The translations under genes and the position numbers were made by a program. From Sarcomyxa edulis (taxonomy: Eukaryota; Basidiomycota; Agaricomycetes; Agaricales; Mycenaceae): DNA of 64,000 nucleotides. The notes beneath the pieces are model-generated. The model was not told the origin of the DNA. It did no database searches and worked only from the letters and a program-made list of their open reading frames with translations. Each line of letters opens with the position of its first letter. Position 1 is the first letter of the stretch. Location of the stretch: NCBI GenBank assembly GCA_009761415.1, contig QUOL01000002.1, positions 248,001-312,000 of the forward strand, given 5' to 3'. Below, one piece after another: positions 57,236 through 64,000 of this stretch.

Positions 57236-58464
57236 TTACAAGTCGATTCTCCTCCCTTCCTCTGCACTTCTTTCGATCGCATCTAAAACTCTTTTCGTTT
57301 TGACTGCGTCCTCCAAGGTAGGATAGTCACCATCTGTGCCTTTCGCAAACTCAGCCCAAGCCCTGCCTGTGTTCGTCATCCCATCTTCCTCGATAACTAC
57401 TTCTTCTCCGTTCAGGAATAACTTGGGATCCTGCAATTGAGGGAAAAATCCATCTGGCGAGGTATTCTCCAGACGGATGGAACCCTCAGATCCGTCAATC
57501 ATCCATAGGAAAGGTGTACCGCCTTTCCCCGAATCACTCTCTATTCCAGCCTTCCAATGCAAGCTTGCAACTGACCCATTCTGCAGTATTCCAGCCACGG
57601 CAGCCTGATTTTTGCACGTCTGTTCAATTGTTTGTCCCGTAGGCTTACCCTCCGGGTCAACAATTTCGGCAATGGGGTGGTGATTGGCTAAGACGGCAGA
57701 GACGGATCTGAAAGGGCCTAAAACGAATATCAACGTGTCGAGAAAGTGTCCGAACCCTATATTCAGGAAGGAGTCCCCGTTCTCCGCAAACGCAAGGTAC
57801 TGAGCAGCTGCGAAAACTTTGGGGCCCCATACAAATGAGCTGGACGAGAGACGAGCGGTCTGCTCATATGCGCATCTTCAGCGATCTTCAGAGCAGATTG
57901 TGAGCTTAGAGACCTCACCGCTGTAGTCGACCTGATCTGACCAATCTCTCCTGAATCGATGATGGATTTGAGCTAGAGGACACGCGTCAGTGACACCTCG
58001 CTGCTCTGAATCCGTACATATGTACTCACCTTTTTGAAAACTAGACTTTGTCGTGCTTGAGTACCGACCATATTCCTAATCCCTTTCTGTCTTGCCGCAT
58101 CTGCTATCTCCACGGTCTCCTTTAAGTTTCTACCCGCAGGCCACTCGATGAATAGATCCTTTCCTGCCTCAATCACAGGCATAACTACCTCTCTATGATG
58201 AGGCGTTTTGACCGAGACCGCCACCAAATCGATGTCTGGGTCCCCAGATATAGCGGTGGTGGGTCCGTAGTATGCCTTGACGGTATTTCCCGCAAGCTCG
58301 GAGTATTTCTGAGCTACAGTAGATGCTGATTCCGGATTAGTAGTAGAGACAGCGGAAACCACGTATTGTGAAGATAGTGGGGTTTGAAAGAGGGGGGTAG
58401 CAAGCACGGATGAGGCCCATCCCTTATGGGAGAGTCCTACGAAACCAAGATGAATGGGGGCCAT
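57236..58464 (-). CDS. Gfo/Idh/MocA-type oxidoreductase, GAL80-like
   Basis: Rossmann-fold dehydrogenase-like protein. Exons 58464-58030, 57972-57919, 57859-57236 (370 residues). N-terminal nucleotide-binding part IHLGFVGLSHKGWASSV, then DLVAVSVKTPHHREV and the position where catalytic members have EKP, here FIEWPAGRNLKET. Replacement of the Lys is typical of the GAL80-like branch, whose founding member binds NAD(P) as a repressor of galactose genes; many fungal relatives are nevertheless annotated as dehydrogenases. The C-terminal alpha/beta part contains GHFLDTLIFVLG and TPFLWMIDGSEGSIRL. No GAL genes are in the window, so a role in sugar signalling is only a possibility. Convergent with VPS41 at 175 bases. 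Confidence 0.92.
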
Positions 58465-59032
58465 GATGGTGGAAAGACGAGAAGAATGGATCGCAACCTA
58501 AATAACCTGGAGTGTGCTGAGGTCATCGAACTCGTCTTGTGCGGAGACGTTTCTAGAAGACAGTATCCAAAAATACGCAAGATATGACCGGTTTAGATTT
58601 CAAGCTTTGATCTAAGGAAGGGCCAGGCACTTCATTTGTCTTCTAGAATGTTTTTACGACCGCTGATATTGGCTGTCTGAGACTCTTGAGGTTCCATTGT
58701 AATTGACGAGCGCTAAAAAGTTTCAGAAAAGCAGCATGCAGAGTTCTGTGACGAGGCATTGCTCATGGCCTGACTGGACACTGAGACGGAGTGATCACAT
58801 ATGATTGTGCACAGGACGCAGTTGAAAGCTAATATATGAGTCGCGTCCGGGGCCTGAACGCGTCCTCTAGGCACGTGCTTGGAAATCGATATCTCCATTT
58901 GTCGAATATCGAGCCAAGTAAGGTAGCTCCATTGGCCTAGGATGCAAGCACCATTTACTGAAAAGGGATTACATTGATCAAAACAAAGCAAGCTGCAAAA
59001 TACAATAACAACCGTACAGACACACTCGAAAC
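58465..59032. other. Intergenic, 5' flank of the GAL80-like gene
   Basis: Contains the promoter of the GAL80-like gene and the 3' flank of SKI8. No gene, repeat or RNA recognised. Confidence 0.4.
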
Positions 59033-60353
59033 TCAAGCTGTCCCTGCAGCCCTCCACCAACGCACGACACCGTCTTCCCCTCCACTAACGAATCCTCCTG
59101 CGCCTGCCTTTGGACGCCAAGAGACAGACCAAACTTCGCCTGTGTCTTGTATCGTAGAGACGGCTGCACGCGCGCCGATGTCCCATACTTTTATTGTCTT
59201 GTCCGCGGAACTGAGATATATGGATTGACGGTCAGACTACAGGCTGAATACGAAGATGCAGCATGATTACCCCGATAGACCCAATCGCCCGTCTGGCGAG
59301 ATATCGGCGCTGAGAACCCAAGATGAATGACCAGAGAAAGACGCAACAGCTCCAGAGCCTGGCTTTCCAGATGAAGATGTACGGACGTCATGCAAAACGA
59401 GTCGTTTGTCTTCGGAAGCACTCAGCAATAGCTGCAGAAGAGGAGATATGAGTGTGAGCAAGCAAAGTATCGAAAGAAGCAGTAGAGGACATACAGTAGA
59501 ATCGGGAGACCAAGCCAAAGAACGCACAGACATTGCATGCGACGTATAAGTTGATGTCAAAGATTGGGATTCGAGGTCGAATATGTATATTTGGCCAGTC
59601 TCGGAGGAAAGAGCGACGCGACTTCCATCGGGGCTCTGTTGAATCTCAGTTCTCATTCGAAAGTTTGGGAAAGACATAGATGAAACTTGCATGAGAACAG
59701 AACATGCTATATTTTGAACGTCCGGTTGGCAAACTTGAAAGTCGTTCACCGAAATTGGACGATTGTGCAGAATGGATGGTGAGATTTCCGGAACTACCAG
59801 TCGAGGCGTATGTTTCGCCCTTCGGATGGAGGGATACAGACCATGCTAATAGAACTCTGTGTGAGTTAATTGTCATCAAATGTTCAGATAAACTTGGGAT
59901 CTCACAAGGTTCAGAAGCTTCTGTCCCAGACCGAACATAACTATCGAACTTCCCCGCAATTTCTCCAGATTCCAAATCACACAGAGCTGTATGGCCTTCG
60001 ATGCTATTATACAACGCCTGCTTTCCGTTTGGAGATACAGAAAGAGAGACGAGCCCCAGAGTATGTACGGGGGGCGTAGAATTGGATGGTACTGGCTGGC
60101 CCGAGGACGAGGAGAAGTGTTTGATAGACCCGTCAGCAGAGATCGAAACAGCAGTGTCTTGGTCGGTCCACGCTACACCCCACACGGCATCCGAGTGGGC
60201 TGAATAAAAATATACAAATCAGCCTAATGAACTCAGAACGCGGTCCAGTCAACTTACGTTCTGTGCAGTCATGCGCATGAAGGAAGGCTAAACTCTGGTG
60301 ATGAGATATTATTTCTGATCCATCGAAATATGGCAAGAAAATTCACAGACCAT
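59033..60353 (-). CDS. SKI8: Superkiller protein 8 (WD40, Ski complex)
   Basis: WD40 scaffold of the Ski complex feeding mRNA to the cytosolic exosome; its orthologue also works in meiotic recombination and, as WDR61, with PAF1. Exons 60353-60351, 60294-60258, 60199-59906, 59845-59691, 59635-59495, 59431-59271, 59210-59033 (322 residues). Seven blades are visible, among them SDAVWGVAWTDQD, LLLSASEDKRLVLHDVR, SSWVLSADISPDGRLGLSG and SADKTIKVWDIG, with the terminal GGEDGVVRWWR. The model has two oddities. The first coding exon is only the ATG, spliced to SLAFLHAHD. The intron 59690-59636 has a GCAAGT donor (GC-AG type), which yields the unbroken family sequence FCSHSPDGSRVALSSETG. Head-to-head with RPS12. 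Confidence 0.93.
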
Positions 60354-60615
60354 ATTGTCTCGTAGAATTAGGATGTCGTGATCGTCGTTGGACGCGACGA
60401 GCTCGATCCTCTGGTGAACACTCGGCAGGTCCCGGTCGCCGCTTGAAATTGTTCCGAAAGCATCCCTCGCCGTTGAACTCTAATTTTCCTCACATCAACG
60501 ATAGCGGAAGAAGACATCCAAATTCTTTAATTCTTTTTTCTAGCACTCCTGAAATAAAAGTACGTCTATCCGAGTGCTTGCTCTCGCGGTATGCTCAACG
60601 TCCGACTTTTCCAGG
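60354..60615. promoter_or_regulatory. Bidirectional promoter SKI8 / RPS12, with a 5' UTR intron before RPS12
   Basis: 262 bases between the start codons. On the plus side a probable 5' UTR intron runs from a GTACGT donor at 60560 to an acceptor ttttccag at 60607-60614, one base before the RPS12 ATG. Such leader introns are common in fungal ribosomal protein genes. Confidence 0.6.
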
Positions 60616-61117
60616 ATGTCTGACGCTGGAGATGAAATTAAGGTCGACGAGGCCCCCGTTGAGGTAGAAGTTGCCGCAGAAGCTCCCAAGGGAAAGCTCT
60701 CGGTTGAAGATGCTCTTCAGGTCCGTAGAATCTCTAGTATCGCACAGCTTGTTCTCCTGACCATCCATTCCAAAACAGCAAGTTCTCAAAAACGCCCTAG
60801 TTCACGACGGGCTCGCACGCGGTCTTCGCGAGTGCGCAAAAGCTCTCGACAAACGCCAAGCGCATCTATGTGTCCTAGTCGAGACATGTACCGAAGCCGA
60901 GTACATCAAGCTCATTGAGGCTCTCTGTGCCGAGCACAAGATCAACCTCATCAAGGTCGGTGATGCCAAGGTTCTCGGAACCTGGGCTGGACTTTGCAAG
61001 ATTGACCGGGAGGGAAACCCCCGCAAGATCGTTGGATGCAGTTGTGTTGTCGTCAAGGAGTACGGTGTTGAGAGTGAGGGACTCCACGTGCTCTTGGACT
61101 ACTTCAAGAACCGTTAA
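60616..61117 (+). CDS. RPS12: 40S ribosomal protein S12 (eS12)
   Basis: Small-subunit protein at the beak of the 40S. Exons 60616-60720 and 60779-61117 (147 residues). The acidic N-terminal tail ([19 protein letters not shown]) is followed by the L7Ae-fold core: [60 protein letters not shown] and the end LLDYFKNR. The start is the first ATG after the presumed leader-intron acceptor. The stop is directly followed by a GTGAGT, and an acceptor-like string near 61190 suggests a possible 3' UTR intron, which I cannot confirm. Strong family match throughout, no anomalies. Confidence 0.97.
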
Positions 61118-61548
61118 GTGAGTGTCCTGTTTTCCTTTCATTCATATAGACCTATATTGGCCGCCATCATTGGTGATGACAATACAGACTCCCTCAACTG
61201 AGGATCTCATCGTCCTTTGAGGATTCAAGTCTATCCGGAATCATTATACTTTTGTCTGACTCTTTCTCGTTTAATTTCTTGTCTCGATATAAAGTGCAAT
61301 GGACTGATTATCTTCATTCATCTCTTTCTAGGTCCGTCGACGCTATGTACTCATCATGTAGTTTACTCTATGTATCTTGAGCCCATACACCTGCTTTGTC
61401 TTGACTTGCAGGTTTACCTCCCTTAAGATGAACTAGAAAGGCTGAGCAATCATTGCTGAGTGTTCAAACAGTCATGTCTCGTCTAAAGCCCTTGAAAAGT
61501 GGCACATTCGGTCTGTACACGTGAGAAAGCTCTTCCTTCAACTCCTCC
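61118..61548. other. Intergenic, RPS12 3' flank and aminopeptidase 5' flank
   Basis: Holds the RPS12 3' UTR and the promoter of the next gene. An ATG at 61474 (MSRLKPLKSGTFG) can be spliced in phase to the aminopeptidase by a GTCTGT donor near 61510 and the acceptor at about 61563, giving an alternative N-terminus. No other feature seen. Confidence 0.45.
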
Positions 61549-62904
61549 ATGACATTTGCTGCAGGTCGGCGTCTGCCTGCTCGACTCTATGGACACATTA
61601 ATCCCTCGAATCCGCTATGCGCAAGATATAGACCCCGGAATACATATTCCACGACTGCCCAGGACGATGACTTCGGAGATTACAGTATCATTCTTCCAGA
61701 AGAACCGTTTGTCTTTGGTGTCTCTCATATCCATCCTAGGACAGTGCCATCAGGAATAGTCAGGCCGCCTTATGCGATTCCAGGCCAAGTCAAAAATGAA
61801 GATGACCCCAAACACGGTGATCCGTATGAAGGCGATGGTATCATTGCACTAGGCAGTGAAGCCGAACGACGACTGAGGAACGCGGCGAAATTAGCCAAGA
61901 TAGTTCGCGACTTTGCTGGTACACTGGTCAAAGTAAGTAACTATGTGTGTGATATCGATGTTCCTTGAGCTCACAAACTTTGTTAGGTCGGTGTCACCAC
62001 GAATTCGATTGATGCAGCGGTACACGATCTCATCATATCCAAATCTGCGTATCCTTCACCGTTGTTATATGCTGGTTTTCCTCGCTCCTGCTGTACGAGC
62101 GTCAACAACGTCGTCGTACATGGCATCCCCGACGAGTAATACTTGTAGTAGGTTATCAGAATTATCAATTCTAATGCCTCCGTCTCTCAGTCGACCTCTC
62201 GAAGATGGTGATATTGTCAATGTCGACATAACGGTCTACCTCGATGGATATTATGGAGATACTTCTGAAACCTTTTTGGTTGGAGACGTTGTAAGGAACT
62301 ACTCCTCTACTCTACGAATCATGCCCAAACGAAACCGGCATTTCAGGATAGGCAAGGTCAAGAACTGATCAAAATGACAAACAAAGCTCTGGAAGTCGGA
62401 ATACAGGCTTGCGGACCCGGAAAACCATTCAAAGGAATAGGAAAGGCGATACACGACCTGACGCGCCACAGCAATTTCTCAGTTTCTTCTCAATTCACTG
62501 GCCATGGTATTGGCACCGTATTCCATAGACCGCCCTGGATACTCCACCATCGTACGTCAATTTTCTCGTACATTTCTAGATCTCGCATCAACGAACCGTG
62601 GATATCTAGTGAATGACGAGCCTGGGGTAATGCTCCCTGGCCATTGTTTTACAATTGAGGTACGTCTGGATGTTGCATATACGGCATATATGTCTAACAT
62701 CACGATTTGCGAATAGCCTGCGCTTGTTCAAGGAGACAATCCGAGAGCTTGGATATTTCCAGATGGCTGGACTGCCTCTACCGAAGTGCGTTCTCTTCTC
62801 TCTCATCCATAAACGTACTCTGATAAAGACAGAACTGCGCGCGCGCCGCTCAAGCAGAACATATGGTACTTATCACAAAGACTGGCGTAGAAGTCCTCAC
62901 ATAA
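61549..62904 (+). CDS. Methionine aminopeptidase, type 1D-like (probably mitochondrial)
   Basis: Removes initiator Met from organelle-made or imported proteins. Seven exons: 61549-61932, 61987-62135, 62191-62290, 62347-62551, 62610-62659, 62717-62785, 62833-62904 (342 residues). The N-terminus is basic, Arg-rich and lacks acids for about 38 residues ([20 protein letters not shown]), as in a mitochondrial presequence. The pita-bread core has all five metal ligands: Asp in [19 protein letters not shown] (two), His in FTGHGIG, Glu in CFTIEPAL, and Glu in AEHMVLIT; the substrate His is in VHGIPD. There is no zinc-finger N-terminal domain, which separates it from the cytosolic MAP1 enzyme. An alternative upstream start at 61474 is possible. 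Confidence 0.93.
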
Positions 62905-63415
62905 TGGCGAACACGGATCCTTTCTAGCAACTCGTCTTCTGAATAAATATCACGATGATTTAGACACATCTACCGCGTTTGTTGTATTCTCGTGGAACTT
63001 CCTATGTATTCCATCTTTGCATGCAGTCGCCGCAGTGACATTGAGGTGGAGGTAAGAACGAAGCGACTCTGAACGCTATACAGTAGACCAACACCGGAAA
63101 GATGAAGATGGAATGCGACCAGTGACAATCCTATAAGCCGCAGTATAGTGGGCCACGCGCATGCAAAGCAGTTGTAGCCGAATGAACAGTCCGCCATGTA
63201 ACGCGAAGAGAGTATGCATTACCGGATGGACTGCACTGACGTGACGAGAAGGCTCGAAAGGGCTAGTGGACACCTCAGCGTTTAACTAAGTGACGAGACT
63301 TGCTACTCGGGCAATGTCTGTTGTACATATGTTAGTGAGAACCCTGTGAGATTAGATATGGGACGTTCCTGATGACTAGCTAGTGCAAGCATTTGACTCA
63401 CCAATGATGTCCTGG
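62905..63415. other. Intergenic, convergent 3' regions
   Basis: Between the 3' ends of the aminopeptidase and TAH18. No gene, repeat or RNA recognised; the short minus ORFs have no features. Confidence 0.4.
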
Positions 63416-64000
63416 TCAACTCCAACACTCCTCAATCAATCTGCCCGTTTTCTCCATCGTATCGACATATTCTGCGGCAGCCTCAGCTGATCTCTCTCCA
63501 TACTTCTCTATCACATACTTCAAAGATTCCTTGACCGCCGCAGGCATTTTATTCGATGACCTGGGATAAGCATTAAGTTGATGAGGTTAAACTCACACAC
63601 GAGAACGTCCAAAAGCTCACTCACCCAGAGATTACCACCAAGGCTCCTTGCTCCCCAAGAAGCTTCCAGATCTTCTTACCATCCTCACGTATGAGATCTT
63701 GAACATATGTTCGCTTCGCGCCTTCTGGTCCATCTCGGGAACATGCGACGCGATATGTCAACAGACCCTGTTCCGCATAAGATGCCCAGTCCGCTTTATA
63801 ATGTTGATCTTTCTGTGCGGATCTGCACCCGAAATAGAGCATATTTTCTGGAGGATAACCACCACCAGTTTACCTAAACTTGCATCACCGGCAAACACGA
63901 AAAATGGCGCACCAGAAGCTCCTGCGTGTACACGTTCTTCGATTATTGCTTTCATGGGTGCTGCACCAGTTCCAGGGCCGATGCAGATCACTGGGGTATG
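63416..64000 (-). CDS. TAH18: NADPH-dependent diflavin reductase (TAH18/NDOR1), C-terminal part only
   Basis: Electron donor to Dre2 in cytosolic Fe-S cluster assembly. Only the last three exons are in the window: 64000-63913 (open at the right edge), 63847-63625 and 63560-63416, about 150 residues of a usual 600 or so. Visible are the NADPH-binding loop CIGPGTGAAPMKAIIEER, LYFGCRSAQKDQHY, the YVQDLI and VVISGSSNKMP strands, and the terminal EECWS, whose Trp near the end is characteristic of diflavin reductases. The SSNKMPAAVKESL ending favours TAH18/NDOR1 over cytochrome P450 reductase or sulphite reductase. The FMN and most of the FAD domain lie beyond the edge. Confidence 0.9.

Overview
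The window is a gene-dense stretch of a filamentous basidiomycete genome, most likely an agaricomycete. The evidence is short introns (about 48-65 bases, up to 15 exons per gene), a chitin synthase fused to a myosin motor, GT15 mannosyltransferase, secreted aryl-alcohol-oxidase-type GMC oxidoreductase, a uric acid/xanthine permease, and several families that I know only from mushroom-forming fungi. I assembled gene models by hand, joining exons where splice signals, reading phase and family continuity agreed; nearly all complete models sum to whole codons.

Layout. 1-5.4 kb: 3' truncated class V-type chitin synthase (minus), divergent from SEC27 (beta'-COP). 9-13.7 kb: metallophosphoesterase and a secreted GMC oxidoreductase. 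14.2-15.6 kb: single-pass membrane protein with a paralogue at 38.6-40 kb. 16.4-23.6 kb: KRE2/KTR mannosyltransferase, UapA-type purine permease, RPD3-type histone deacetylase. 24-29.3 kb: tandem array of five related small secreted proteins with GPI-type ends (four apparently intact, one lacking its first two exons), embedded in duplicated spacers. 30-38 kb: an unknown anchored protein with a decayed partial duplicate behind it, a Nudix CoA diphosphatase, and a large WW-like multi-pass protein. 38.6-47 kb: the second membrane paralogue, a GRDP-like protein with a Cys-Gly tail, a second WW-like membrane protein, and an F-box protein. 47.5-64 kb: aldo-keto reductase, CDK8/SSN3, CHS5 (exomer), VPS41, GAL80-like oxidoreductase, SKI8, RPS12, organellar-type methionine aminopeptidase, and the 3' part of TAH18/NDOR1.

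Functional themes. Several genes bear on secretion and the cell surface: chitin synthase, CHS5 (which in yeast exports a chitin synthase from the Golgi), COPI beta', VPS41, mannosyltransferase, the GPI-type array and the membrane paralogues. RPD3, CDK8 and SKI8 are regulatory or RNA-related. They do not form a metabolic gene cluster. The least explained and most dynamic part is 24-32 kb, where tandem duplication, exon loss and decay are all visible.

I saw no tRNA or rRNA genes, no transposon with recognisable coding domains, no CRISPR array and no viral gene. Exon ends are by inspection and may be off by a base or, where two splice sites compete, by more.
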